This document shows, in pieces, positions 16,897 to 25,342 of a DNA stretch of 64,000 nucleotides. The stretch spans positions 80,912-144,911 of the forward strand of contig CAMMVF010000003.1 of the NCBI GenBank assembly GCA_946500295.1, given 5' to 3'. A program made the translations under genes and the position numbers. The stretch's first letter is position 1, and each line of letters starts with the position of its first letter. The DNA comes from an uncultured Clostridia bacterium (GTDB lineage: Bacteria > Bacillota > Clostridia > Oscillospirales > Acutalibacteraceae). The notes beneath the pieces were generated by a model. It made no database searches and had not been told where the DNA came from. It worked only from the letters and a program-made list of their open reading frames with translations.

Positions 16897-16968
16897 CCGA
16901 GCAGGCGATGTCCCCCGCCGCTGTCGGCGGCGCGATCAAACGACCTTGTCACGCTTAGCTCTGATTTA
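16893..16968 (-). repeat. Dispersed modular repeat, copy 4 (A+C form, degenerate)
   Basis: On the minus strand it contains GTGACAAGGTCGTTTGATC, GCGCCGCCGACAGCGGCGGG and GACATCGCCTGCTCGGTTAT. It diverges from the other copies at its left block (TCAGAGCTAAGC instead of TCTTCGCCTGC). Its ATAACC end supplies the stop codon of the upstream small membrane protein. Confidence 0.8.
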
Positions 16969-17044
16969 AACCTTTTCAATTATCTCTATCATATTTTTAT
17001 ACTGGAATAATTTATATTTTTTGATTTTTGAAACGAATTTTTTA

Positions 17045-17073
17045 TTGACTTTTGAAGCAATATGTGATATACT
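17045..17073 (+). promoter_or_regulatory. Near-consensus sigma-A promoter of a non-coding transcript
   Basis: TTGACT and TATACT are separated by exactly 17 bases. No gene with a ribosome site follows; the next element downstream on this strand is a terminator. Confidence 0.8.
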
Positions 17074-17079
17074 TAACCC

Positions 17080-17192
17080 ATAATAAATAAATGATTTCTA
17101 CATTAAGCTTTACCATTAAGCTTCTTCCTATATTAATCCATGTCGGAGGCAACTCCGAAGCAGCAGAGCAACAGTCGTTGCTCTGCTTTTTT
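17080..17192 (+). ncRNA. Candidate small RNA with own promoter and terminator
   Basis: Between a strong promoter at 17045-17073 and an intrinsic terminator at 17162-17192 lies about 110 bases with no ribosome-site-bearing reading frame. It contains a direct repeat (ATTAAGCTT twice, four bases apart), a TCGGAG-GCAA-CTCCGA hairpin with a GNRA tetraloop, and the terminator stem. A 38-codon frame from ATG 17091 runs through the terminator and lacks a ribosome site, so it is unlikely to be real. The RNA matches no family I recognise. The divergent SOD-like gene ends just past it on the other strand. Confidence 0.55.
17162..17192 (+). terminator. Terminator of the candidate small RNA
   Basis: GCAGAGCAAC pairs with GTTGCTCTGC around an AGTC loop and is followed by six T residues. 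The minus strand side has no T-run, so it acts on plus-strand transcription. Confidence 0.85.
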
Positions 17193-17210
17193 GCAGTTTT
17201 TTAAAGCATA

Positions 17211-17663
17211 TTAAATTTTTTTAACCACTCCACAGGCAATTTTTTTGCCCGAATCCCCTGACGGCTGTGTAGTAAAATCATCTCTGCCGCTGTGGATTAC
17301 TATGGTTTTCCCGATTATTTCGTTCGGAATAAGACGGTTGGTAAAAAACTCAAGAAAAGCATAGCCTGAACAGTTCAGCAATGGCGGAAAATCACCACTG
17401 TGGTTCGGGTGCGTAATCAACTTAGGGTTATAATGCTCTCCTGCTGCCGCAAACTCGTCAAAATTATTTCCGCTGCACTCCCCTCCGGCATGAAGATGAA
17501 ACCCCAAAAAACTATCTCCATCCGGTAAATTCATAACACGCGCACTCACCAACACTCCACCCCCGCCGTCATAAAAGCTTACCCAACCTCTCAATCCTTT
17601 ACAACAACTGCCACCTGCAAGCTCTGCCCGTGCGAATGGGCGCTGGTAAATATTATAATACAT
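17211..17663 (-). CDS. Cu/Zn superoxide dismutase-like protein
   Basis: The 150-residue protein has the Cu/Zn-SOD core with all expected metal ligands: GFHLHAGGEC (two Cu His plus disulfide Cys), GEHYNP (bridging His), HPNHSGDFPPL (Zn His and Asp), VIHSGRDDF (Cu His) and ACGVV near the end (second disulfide Cys). The usual active-site Arg before that Cys appears as Lys (DSGKKIACGV). There is no signal peptide, so it would be cytoplasmic, unlike most bacterial SodC. ATG 17663 is chosen because GAGGTG lies six bases upstream. It could dismutate superoxide or be a copper-binding relative. Confidence 0.82.
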   Translation of the reverse strand: MYYNIYQRPFARAELAGGSCCKGLRGWVSFYDGGGGVLVSARVMNLPDGDSFLGFHLHAGGECSGNNFDEFAAAGEHYNPKLITHPNHSGDFPPLLNCSGYAFLEFFTNRLIPNEIIGKTIVIHSGRDDFTTQPSGDSGKKIACGVVKKI

Positions 17664-17714
17664 TACTTTCACCTCGTAATATTATATTCATCAGTACGGC
17701 TTTGGTGAAAAAGT

Positions 17715-17765
17715 AAAATGAACGGAAGTCGATTCAAAAAGAACCGACTTCCGTTCGTTTTTAGT
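17715..17765. terminator. Bidirectional hairpin terminator
   Basis: AACGGAAGTCG (17721-17731) pairs perfectly with CGACTTCCGTT (17744-17754), with T-rich flanks on both strands. On the minus strand it ends the transglutaminase transcript. Confidence 0.8.
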
Positions 17766-17816
17766 GAATAAATGTTGGAAATTTTTGCATAACAACAGCT
17801 GTCAACCTGCTTTATT

Positions 17817-17891
17817 ATAACCAAGTCGCCGATGTCCCCCGCTTCTGTAGGCTGCGTGATCAAACGAGCTTGTCATGCGTTGTTCCGATTT
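17817..17891 (-). repeat. Dispersed modular repeat, copy 5 (A+C form)
   Basis: On the minus strand it reads GCATGACAAGCTCGTTTGATC, then CAGCCTACAGAAGCGGGGG and GACATCGGCGACTTGGTTAT. Its block A end encodes the last codons and the TGA stop of the transglutaminase gene. Confidence 0.85.
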
Positions 17892-19426
17892 AAAGGACTG
17901 CCGACATCATAGGCAACATTGATTGAAGCTGCATACTTTTGAATAATAACCGAATCCGCCGTGCCGACATAGCCGTCATTGTTGACATCACCCAGCAAGA
18001 GCTGTTCATCGGTGAGCTCAAGCACATAAATAAGATATTTTTGAATCATAATCGCATCTTCCAGATTAACCTGACCGTCGCCGTTAATATCACCATATAT
18101 CTGCACAGGCTCCGTCAGCTCAATATCAAGTTTAATAATCTCGCCGTTTGGATTAGGCGTTGGGGTTATCTCGCCATAGAAAATACCGTCAGAATACGCA
18201 AATCCGTATAATCTCGTTGATTCAGCATTTGTCAGAGTATATTCCACTCGGTCGCCAGATCCGTCGGGAAGGATGGAATTCACCCCCGTTGGAGTTGAAT
18301 AATATATTCTGCCTCTCACATACTCCATTCTGCTAAAGTTACCCAAGTAGAAACTGTTCGGGTTTTCAACATCAGTCCAAAGTTTTCCATTGAGCATTGA
18401 ATTGAACTTTTGAGCTTTATTTGTCGTTATGTTCCTTTTTTCCAAGTAAACTTGGCTGCCTCCATTATAGACAGGATAATAGAGATAATCTTCTACAATA
18501 ATGATTTTTGAGTTTATATCGTCCCAATATCTGTCGGGATAGGAAACTGTAGTAATTACATCTTCAGTCACCCAGTCGCTGTGGCCGGCTTCAGCAATCT
18601 CCTCATCGGTACACAGGAAGTTTTCATGACACACTCTGCCAATCAAATCCTCAGTCGGGTCGTCAAAGGTCACGTCAACGTGGTAGGTTTTCCCCTCAAT
18701 CGTCACTGTGTTCCAAATGTGCTTCATACTGTCGCTGACAGCATAGCCGTTTTTAATCCCAAGTTTCTTAAGAATGGCTGCATATGCCAGGGTATAGCCT
18801 TCACAGACAGAGTTTTTATTAACTAAATTTCCGTATGCATTGTGCGAAAATCCGTACTCCATTGTAGAAGGGTCTCCGGTAGGCATTACATACTCCGCAT
18901 TGGTTGCAATGAAATCATGAACATACAACGCCTTTAGAAAATCACTGTCGAATTCACCTGCCTCAAGCGCCACCCGCTCTACAATAGCGTTAAAGGGATT
19001 GAAGTACTCCTCTTTTAACGAAATATCAAACAGATACTGAGGATACACTGTGATAACAATATTATTATCGGGATTGTAAGAATATTTGATACTACTCGAA
19101 AGATTTATGAGCTCAGGATAGGAATAACGGAGGGATTCAGAAAAGGTAGTATCCATATCCGCTTTCGTAATATTGAACTCAGAGATATCAACGCTTTGTG
19201 CAAATCTGCTTGTAGCCTCGGCAACCTTATCTACCGCAGCAAGGTAATTCTCAGAGTGAGCCGCAGAGGAAGTCAAGAAGTCGCCCGAAATATTTAAGGG
19301 ACTAGAATATCCAACTCTTAAGTTGTCGGTTTTATATGCCGATACAGATACCGCACAACCGGATACGATTGCTAAAACAAGTAAAACTGATATAAGGTTG
19401 CAAAATGCTTTTTTCATCAACTTCAT
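17873..19426 (-). CDS. Secreted transglutaminase-like protein with C-terminal type I dockerin
   Basis: The 517-residue protein has a lipoprotein-like or Sec signal peptide (FCNLISVLLVLAIVSGCAV), then a transglutaminase-core domain with the catalytic triad seen as Cys in NKNSVCEGYTLAYA (about 210), His in SMKHIWNTV (about 243) and Asp in YHVDVTFDDP (about 257). Residues from about 445 to 505 form a dockerin: two Ca-binding loops GDINGDGQVNLEDAIMIQKY and GDVNNDGYVGTADSVIIQKY. The dockerin would plug the protein into a cohesin-bearing scaffold. The start at 19426 follows GAGGTG; a GTG three codons upstream overlaps that site. Its last codons and stop lie inside a dispersed repeat. Confidence 0.9.
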   Translation of the reverse strand: MKLMKKAFCNLISVLLVLAIVSGCAVSVSAYKTDNLRVGYSSPLNISGDFLTSSAAHSENYLAAVDKVAEATSRFAQSVDISEFNITKADMDTTFSESLRYSYPELINLSSSIKYSYNPDNNIVITVYPQYLFDISLKEEYFNPFNAIVERVALEAGEFDSDFLKALYVHDFIATNAEYVMPTGDPSTMEYGFSHNAYGNLVNKNSVCEGYTLAYAAILKKLGIKNGYAVSDSMKHIWNTVTIEGKTYHVDVTFDDPTEDLIGRVCHENFLCTDEEIAEAGHSDWVTEDVITTVSYPDRYWDDINSKIIIVEDYLYYPVYNGGSQVYLEKRNITTNKAQKFNSMLNGKLWTDVENPNSFYLGNFSRMEYVRGRIYYSTPTGVNSILPDGSGDRVEYTLTNAESTRLYGFAYSDGIFYGEITPTPNPNGEIIKLDIELTEPVQIYGDINGDGQVNLEDAIMIQKYLIYVLELTDEQLLLGDVNNDGYVGTADSVIIQKYAASINVAYDVGSPLNRNNA

Positions 19427-19444
19427 CTCTATCACCTCGCAATA

Positions 19445-19473
19445 ATTTTAACATATAATATATATTATTTCAA
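19445..19473 (-). promoter_or_regulatory. Promoter of the dockerin transglutaminase gene
   Basis: TTGAAA, a 17-base spacer and TAAAAT on the minus strand put the transcription start at about 19438, leaving a very short leader that begins at the GAGGTG ribosome site. Confidence 0.65.
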
Positions 19474-19557
19474 GTCTTTTCTAAATTATTGTATAGATTA
19501 GCGGTAAATAAATGAATAATATATGAACAATGACAAATATTTGCGACGCTCCAAAAC

Positions 19558-19590
19558 AAAAGCGGCGGTATAAGCTCCCGCCGCTTTTAA
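19558..19590 (-). terminator. Terminator of the rpiR-cmk-plsC-ispH/rpsA operon
   Basis: AAAGCGGCGG pairs with CCGCCGCTTT around a nine-base loop; on the minus strand the stem is followed by TTTTGTTTT. Confidence 0.85.
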
Positions 19591-19611
19591 TATTAGTCAC
19601 TTTATCAAGTC

Positions 19612-21624
19612 TTATTTCTCAGTATTCTCAGTCTCTGTGGAAGCTACAACCTCGTCCTCAGCAGAAGCCTCGGCTGCCTTCTCGTCCTCAATCAAAGCTC
19701 TCATAGAAAGGCTGACTCTCTTCTTGTCAAAGTCAACAGCTGTGATTTTAGCCTTGACAACCTGACCTACTGTCAGCTCATCCTGCGGCTTTTCAATTCT
19801 GTGATCGGCAATCTGAGAGATGTGAATGAGACCGTCGATTCCGGGCAGGATTCTTGCGAATGCACCGAAGGAAACCAAACCGACTATCTGAGCCTCGACA
19901 ACTGTGCCAACTGGGTAATCTCTCTTGAGAATCTCCCAGGGGTTGTCCTCGCTCTTTTTGTAGCCGAGAGAGATATTGCCCTTTTCGGTGTCGATATCCT
20001 TGACATAAACCTCTACTGTATCGCCTACGTTTACAACCTCGGACGGATGCTTGATTCTGTCCCATGAAAGCTCACTAATGTGAATCATGCCGTCAACACC
20101 GCCGATATCTACAAAAGCGCCATAGGATGTGAGAGACTTAACAACGCCGGTATAGACCTTGCCGACCTCACAGTTTTTCCAGAACTCTTCTTTAATTTTG
20201 TCATTTTCTTCCTTGAGAACAGACTTAATAGAGCCCACTGCTCTTCTTCTCTTCGGATCGATATCAATAATTCTGAACTTAACTTCTTTCTTCAAAAGTG
20301 CGTCAAGAGAATCGTTTCTTGAAAGAGTAGCCTGAGAAGCAGGAACGAAAATCTTCATGCCCTTTGTAGCTACCAGAAGTCCGCCCTTAATAACGTCTGT
20401 TACAACACCTGTGAACACTTCGTTTGACTCGGAAGCCGCTACAATGTCATCCCAGCCCTTTAAGGCATCAATGCGCTTTTTGGAAAGTGTGATTACACCC
20501 TCCTGGTCGTTTGTGCGCATAATGAGCAGGTCGAGTGTATCGCCGACCTTTACAAGATCTTCGATTTTTGCGTTGGGATCATCGGTAAGCTCTTCACGCT
20601 TTACCACGCCGGCTTGCTTTCTGCCAACGTCAACAAAAACCTCGTTAGGGGTAATTCTTTCAACTACGCCCTGTACCCTCCCATCTGTATTTAAACTTTT
20701 GAGATTCTCCTCGAGCATCTCAGCAAAGTTTGTCTCTGCACTTTCGTTGTTTGTTTCACTGGAATTGTTTAAAATCTCTGTCATTTTATCCAGTACCTCC
20801 TTTATTATCCTTGCAGGTGCCGACGCACCCGCAGTCACGCCGATGTTAGTGGCAGAAATCACCATCTGAGGCAAAATATCATCCTTGGTTTGCGCCAGCA
20901 CTGTGTTTTCGCAAAAGCCCTTGCAGATGTTATAAAGCTTACAGGTATTCGAGCTGTTTTGGTCTCCGATGACAACCATAAAATCCGAACTTTTTGACAA
21001 CTGCTCCGCCTCAGTCTGCCTATCAGTCGTAGCACTACATATTGTATCAAAAAAAATCGAGTTTGTATATACCTTTTTTATCGTTTCAGAGCATTTTTCC
21101 CATAATTTTATGTCAAAAGTGGTTTGACAAACCACAGAAACCGATTTATTTTTTAATTCGGGGTTGTCCTGCGACAATTTTTCAATCTCCTCGGGAGATT
21201 TTACCGTGTAATTTTCACCAACGCAATGATTTTGGATTCCTATGACCTCGGGGTGATTTTTATCCCCGACTATCAAGACAACATCTCCCGCCTCACTGCG
21301 CTTTTTAACGGTTTTGTGAATTTTTGAAACAAACGGGCAGGTAGCGTCAACGTAATCAACGCCTAAAGCCGCTATCTCGTCATAGATATTCTTCCCGACG
21401 CCGTGAGAACGGATTACCATAGTCTCTCCGGTCTCGACCTCGTCGGGTGAGTTCACTATCCTTACTCCGTTTTGCTCAAGCTCCCTGACCATATTCTGGT
21501 TGTGGATTATCGGACCTAAGGTACATACCCTTTTTCCTTCACCTGCAAGCTTCCAAACCATATTTACGGCACGGTTTACGCCGAAGCAGAACCCCGCAGT
21601 CTTTGCAAGCTGTATCTTTGTCAA
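19612..21624 (-). CDS. ispH: Fusion of IspH (HMBPP reductase) and ribosomal protein S1
   Basis: Residues 1 to about 283 are IspH, the 4Fe-4S enzyme making IPP and DMAPP: AGFCFGVNRAV, DATCPFVSKIH and FDTICSATTDRQ hold the three cluster cysteines, and SSNTCKL holds the substrate site. After a short acidic linker follow four S1 RNA-binding domains (for example VQGVVERITPNEVFVDVG, EVFTGVVTDVIKGGLLV, VYTGVVKSLTSYGAFVDIG, TVVEAQIVGLVSFGAFA), making an RpsA-like C-terminal half. The 670-residue fusion is known from many Clostridia, so it is not an assembly error. It starts at TTG 21624 after GAGGTG and is the last gene of a five-gene operon. Confidence 0.95.
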   Translation of the reverse strand: MTKIQLAKTAGFCFGVNRAVNMVWKLAGEGKRVCTLGPIIHNQNMVRELEQNGVRIVNSPDEVETGETMVIRSHGVGKNIYDEIAALGVDYVDATCPFVSKIHKTVKKRSEAGDVVLIVGDKNHPEVIGIQNHCVGENYTVKSPEEIEKLSQDNPELKNKSVSVVCQTTFDIKLWEKCSETIKKVYTNSIFFDTICSATTDRQTEAEQLSKSSDFMVVIGDQNSSNTCKLYNICKGFCENTVLAQTKDDILPQMVISATNIGVTAGASAPARIIKEVLDKMTEILNNSSETNNESAETNFAEMLEENLKSLNTDGRVQGVVERITPNEVFVDVGRKQAGVVKREELTDDPNAKIEDLVKVGDTLDLLIMRTNDQEGVITLSKKRIDALKGWDDIVAASESNEVFTGVVTDVIKGGLLVATKGMKIFVPASQATLSRNDSLDALLKKEVKFRIIDIDPKRRRAVGSIKSVLKEENDKIKEEFWKNCEVGKVYTGVVKSLTSYGAFVDIGGVDGMIHISELSWDRIKHPSEVVNVGDTVEVYVKDIDTEKGNISLGYKKSEDNPWEILKRDYPVGTVVEAQIVGLVSFGAFARILPGIDGLIHISQIADHRIEKPQDELTVGQVVKAKITAVDFDKKRVSLSMRALIEDEKAAEASAEDEVVASTETENTEK

Positions 21625-21633
21625 GCTTTCACC

Positions 21634-22278
21634 TCAAAATCTGTCTTTTTCTCTAAGCTCGGCTATTTTTTGCGCCAGCAGCTTTGTTGCAGCTCTCAGC
21701 TCTTTACCCGAGCCCGTTGTCACTCCAAGCTGAGCCGGAGTCACAGGATCGCCAAAGCTTATTCTAACCTTATGGAACATTTTTGTCTTGCCGCCCTTAG
21801 CCGTAATACAGGCGGGGACAATGGGAACATCCGACTGATAGGCAAGCATTACCGCCCCAGCTCGCATCTTTAACAGCTCACCGTTTAAACTCCGCTTGCC
21901 CTCCGGGAAGATACCCAGCAGCTTGCCGTCAGACAGCACCTGCTCGGCGCTGTTTATTGCAGTTTCGTCCCCTGTGCCGCCACGATGGATAGGTATAGCG
22001 CCCAATGAGCGAATCAGAGCGGAAAAAAAGCGGTTTCGGAACAATTCCTCTTTGGCGATAAAGTTTATCAGTCTCTTCTGCCCCATACTCAGCAGCACCG
22101 GATCGGTGTAGGACTGATGATTACAGGCGACGATGTACCCGCCCTCAAGCGGAATATTGAATTTATTGTTGAATTCGCATCTGTACAAAATCCGAAACAG
22201 CGGCACGCAGACTACCCTTGCAAAGTTATAGATAAAGGGCTGTTTTTCCTTTGCTTTTTTATTAATTGTCTTCTCCAT
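21634..22278 (-). CDS. plsC: 1-acyl-sn-glycerol-3-phosphate acyltransferase
   Basis: PlsC adds the second acyl chain to lysophosphatidate at the membrane. The 214-residue protein shows acyltransferase motif I (VACNHQSYTDPVLL), the block FPEGKRSLNGEL and VPIVPACI, all in the expected order. The start ATG 22278 follows GAGGTC. It lies 12 bases after cmk and 9 bases before the ispH/rpsA start, the conserved clostridial cmk-plsC-ispH/rpsA order. Confidence 0.93.
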   Translation of the reverse strand: MEKTINKKAKEKQPFIYNFARVVCVPLFRILYRCEFNNKFNIPLEGGYIVACNHQSYTDPVLLSMGQKRLINFIAKEELFRNRFFSALIRSLGAIPIHRGGTGDETAINSAEQVLSDGKLLGIFPEGKRSLNGELLKMRAGAVMLAYQSDVPIVPACITAKGGKTKMFHKVRISFGDPVTPAQLGVTTGSGKELRAATKLLAQKIAELREKDRF

Positions 22279-22290
22279 TATGACCTCGCA

Positions 22291-22965
22291 TCAAATTTCA
22301 ATTCCGGTTTTATCAACTATGATTTCCATAACTTTCTCGGCTGATTGCTCAAGCGTAAGCTCGGAGGTATCGACAAGTACGCTGTCGGCGGCGGGCTTGA
22401 GTGGAGCAATTTCACGGTGAGAATCCTGATAATCCCTTTTTTCTATCATACTCAAAACCTCAGCGAAGTCTACCTTTTCTCCCTTTTTCTCAAAGTCGAG
22501 CTGACGCCTTCTTGCCCTGCACTCGGCTGAGGCCGTGAGAAAAATCTTAACCTCTGCGTTTGGAAGCACGACGGTGCCGATGTCTCTGCCGTCCATAATT
22601 ATATTGTTCTTTTCCGCTATATCCCTCTGCATTCCGAGCAGATGCTCTCTTACACGGGGAATGGCAGATATTTCCGAGGCGGCGGCGCCTATCTCGGCGG
22701 TACGAATTTTTTCGGAAACATCCTCGCCGTTTAGGAACACCCTCTGCTCCCCGTTTATAAATTTAAGCTCCACCGTGCTGTTTTTAAGCAGGGTTTCAAG
22801 AGCTTGCGGATTGTGGATATCCACCCTGCCGAGTCTGCCTGCAAGCCCAAGAGTGCGGTAAAGCGCACCAGTATCGACATATATAAAATTCAATTTTTGC
22901 GCCGCCATGCGGGCGATGGTGCTCTTCCCCGCTCCGGCAGGACCGTCTATTGCTACTGAAATCAT
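22291..22965 (-). CDS. cmk: Cytidylate kinase
   Basis: Cmk phosphorylates CMP and dCMP. The 224-residue protein begins SVAIDGPAGAGKSTIARMAA (Walker A), then YVDTGALYRTLGLA, DGRDIGTVVLPNAEVKIFLTASAECRARRR and a lid segment, all diagnostic of the Cmk family. Its ATG overlaps the TGA of the upstream flavoprotein gene by four bases, so translation is coupled. Confidence 0.96.
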   Translation of the reverse strand: MISVAIDGPAGAGKSTIARMAAQKLNFIYVDTGALYRTLGLAGRLGRVDIHNPQALETLLKNSTVELKFINGEQRVFLNGEDVSEKIRTAEIGAAASEISAIPRVREHLLGMQRDIAEKNNIIMDGRDIGTVVLPNAEVKIFLTASAECRARRRQLDFEKKGEKVDFAEVLSMIEKRDYQDSHREIAPLKPAADSVLVDTSELTLEQSAEKVMEIIVDKTGIEI

Positions 22966-24215
22966 GTATCCTCCTTAATCTCGGCGCTGCTCTTACCGGC
23001 AAGCGCCCCTGTAGAAAATGCTATTTGAAGGTTGTATCCGCCCGTATAGGCATCCACATCAATTACCTCTCCGCAGAAATAGAGCCCCGGGGTAAGCTTG
23101 GACTCCATTGTCTTTGGGTTTATTTCCTTTGTCTTAATCCCTCCTGAGGTTATTATAGCCTCGCTCAACGGTCTGAATGAGGTCGGCTTCAGCTTTACGG
23201 CTTTTATCAGCTCTGCCAAAGCTCGCCTTTGCTCCCTCGTTACGGAGTTGCATTTTATATGGGGAGAAATCCCTGATAATTTGATTATAACGGGAATCAG
23301 CTTAGAAGGCAAGAGCTTGCCTAAAGAATTTGAAAAATCCTTATTGCAAAACTCCGATAAATCCCTTAAAATCCGTTTGTCAAGCGTATCCGTATCTAAA
23401 GCAGGTTTTAAATCTATAACAAGCCGGTAATCCTCGACTGAGCACTTCTTCATATGAGAAGAAGCGCTTAAAATCAGCGGTCCGCTGACGCCAAAGTGAG
23501 TAAACAGCAGCTCACCAAGCTCAGAGTAAACGGGTTTCTTTCCGTCTCCTCTGTAAACGGAAAGCCTGATGTTTTTCAGCGACAACCCTTGCAGCCTCCG
23601 GCAGATATCGCCTGCACACTCTATGGGTACTAAGGACGGTCTTACCTGCGCTTGAGTATGCCCTGCAGCCAAAGCTAAGTTGTAGCCATCCCCTGTCGAA
23701 CCCGTCAAGGGATAGGACGCACCCCCGCAGGAAATAATCACACTGTCTCCATTGATTGTCTCGCCCTGAGCCGTGACCACTCCGCGGACTCTGCCGTTTT
23801 CAATTACAAGCGAACTAACCGCTTGCTCGGTGAGAATTTTACAGCCGTCCTTCTTAACTGTCTTAATCAATGCATCGACGATATCGCAGGCTTTGTCGGA
23901 TACGGGGAAAACACGGTCTCCCCGCTCGGTTTTTAATGGAACGCCTGCAGCTTCAAAAAAGCTCATTACATCCTGCGGCGTAAAAAAGTTTAAAGCGCTG
24001 TAGAGAAAACGCCCGTTAGTCGGTGTGTGAGCAATTATATTATCAGGGCTTGAGTTGTTTGTTACGTTGCACCTTCCCTTGCCGGTAATCATCAGCTTGC
24101 GGCAGGGCTTTTTATTTTTCTCCACCACAATAACCTCGGCTCCCTCATCAGCTGCAAAATGAGCCGCCATCATTCCCGAAGCGCCTGCTCCGACTACTAT
24201 AACACGCTTGTTCAT
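22962..24215 (-). CDS. HI0933/YhiN-like NAD(P)/FAD-dependent oxidoreductase
   Basis: The 417-residue flavoprotein has an N-terminal FAD Rossmann motif (VIVVGAGASGMMAAHFAADEGAEV), a central GKGRCNVTNN segment characteristic of the HI0933 group and a C-terminal FAD-contact motif (GLYFCGEVIDVDAYTGGYNLQIAFSTG region). Function is poorly known. It overlaps cmk downstream and the RpiR-type gene upstream by four bases each, so it is tightly built into this operon. Confidence 0.9.
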   Translation of the reverse strand: MNKRVIVVGAGASGMMAAHFAADEGAEVIVVEKNKKPCRKLMITGKGRCNVTNNSSPDNIIAHTPTNGRFLYSALNFFTPQDVMSFFEAAGVPLKTERGDRVFPVSDKACDIVDALIKTVKKDGCKILTEQAVSSLVIENGRVRGVVTAQGETINGDSVIISCGGASYPLTGSTGDGYNLALAAGHTQAQVRPSLVPIECAGDICRRLQGLSLKNIRLSVYRGDGKKPVYSELGELLFTHFGVSGPLILSASSHMKKCSVEDYRLVIDLKPALDTDTLDKRILRDLSEFCNKDFSNSLGKLLPSKLIPVIIKLSGISPHIKCNSVTREQRRALAELIKAVKLKPTSFRPLSEAIITSGGIKTKEINPKTMESKLTPGLYFCGEVIDVDAYTGGYNLQIAFSTGALAGKSSAEIKEDT

Positions 24216-25108
24216 TTATTCTCTCCGCTTTCCGCCGCACTCTTGGCAAGCTCCGAAGTTTTGGCATATACATCGTACTTGTCCCAGAAGGTCTCAAGGC
24301 GCTGGAAGGTTTGCTCTACGCTCGACTTTTTCTCCAGCACCGTAGCAACTATCAAAGCATTAATCAGGCTTAAAGGAGCGACAAGAGAATCAACTATCGA
24401 CGCCATATCGCTGCTTGCGAGAAGAACATGGTCGGCAGGCTCCACAAGGGGGGATATCATACTGTCCGTAATTGCGATTACGGAAGCCTTTCTGTCCTTT
24501 GCAAAGTTCATTCCTTCAACAGCCGTTTTGGAATAGCGCGGAAAGCTGATACCGATAATTACATCATTTTCGTTGATGTGTAAAAGCTTTTCGTAAATTT
24601 CAATTTTGCTGGTAGTGCTGACTACACGAACATTACCAAATATCAAATCAAAGTAATAGCCCAAAAAGCTTGCCAGTGCCGAGGAGCTCCTTACTGCAAA
24701 GATGTAGATGTTTTTCGCCTTAACTATCGCCTTAACAGCCTCGTTAAAGTCGTCGTGGGATACCTCCTCTATAGTGCGCTTGATCTTCTCAATATCCTGA
24801 TTGAGGACACTTTCGAGGATATCGGCATCGCCAAACCTTGTGCTGGTGACCTCGATTCTCTGAACAGAGGTTAGCTTGTCCTTGATAAGCTCCTGCATCG
24901 CTTTTTGAAGCTTGGGGTAGCCGTCGTATCCGATTTCCACAGCAAAACGAACCACGGTAGATTCGCTGACACCGACGGTCTCGCCAAGCTTTGAAGCTGT
25001 CATAAACGCCGCCTTGTCATAATGCTCCTCAATATAATTCGCTATCCTGCTTTGACCCTTTGAGAGCTTTCCCCTTAATTTTTCAATTTTTCCAAAAAGA
25101 TGTTCCAT
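24212..25108 (-). CDS. RpiR-family (MurR/RpiR) transcriptional regulator
   Basis: The protein (298 residues) has an N-terminal RpiR helix-turn-helix (LSKGQSRIANYIEEHYDKAA, then TASKLGETVGVSESTVVRFA) and a C-terminal SIS sugar-binding domain (AKNIYIFAVRSSSALASF, DVIIGISFPRYSKTAVEG). The start at 25108 follows GAGG; the in-frame ATG four codons earlier lies inside that site. Such regulators usually sense phosphosugars, but here the downstream genes concern nucleotides, lipid and translation, so its target is unclear. Confidence 0.9.
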   Translation of the reverse strand: MEHLFGKIEKLRGKLSKGQSRIANYIEEHYDKAAFMTASKLGETVGVSESTVVRFAVEIGYDGYPKLQKAMQELIKDKLTSVQRIEVTSTRFGDADILESVLNQDIEKIKRTIEEVSHDDFNEAVKAIVKAKNIYIFAVRSSSALASFLGYYFDLIFGNVRVVSTTSKIEIYEKLLHINENDVIIGISFPRYSKTAVEGMNFAKDRKASVIAITDSMISPLVEPADHVLLASSDMASIVDSLVAPLSLINALIVATVLEKKSSVEQTFQRLETFWDKYDVYAKTSELAKSAAESGENK

Positions 25109-25282
25109 TTTCCACCTCATAAGCAGACTGCTCTGCTCAAAAAGTTTGTATATTTATTAGTTTAATACTTTATTGCTTTTAAATCAAGCAGAAAAAACAC
25201 AATCTTGTCAACTCAAACTTGTAATTTCAATATCAATCAGGCTTGAACAGGCTCAAGACAAGGACTGCCGTGCAATTCAAAG

Positions 25283-25311
25283 TTGCAAGCACTGCAAATC
25301 TATGTTAAAAT
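25283..25311 (+). promoter_or_regulatory. Promoter of hisH-hisF
   Basis: TTGCAA at 25283, a 17-base spacer and TAAAAT at 25306 lie 30 bases before the hisH start, divergent from the RpiR-type gene. Confidence 0.7.
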
Positions 25312-25342
25312 AAGTAATATTTTCGGGGAGGGATTTATAAGG

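Noticed and set aside
17091..17207. 38-codon frame inside the candidate small RNA
   Set aside because: No ribosome site precedes it and it reads through the terminator stem, so a peptide is unlikely.
17669..17863. 64-codon frame between the SOD-like and transglutaminase genes
   Set aside because: It is made of a terminator hairpin and a dispersed repeat and has no coding features.
19612..21624. Assembly error joining ispH and rpsA
   Set aside because: The same fusion is established in many Clostridia and the reading frame and S1 domains are intact.
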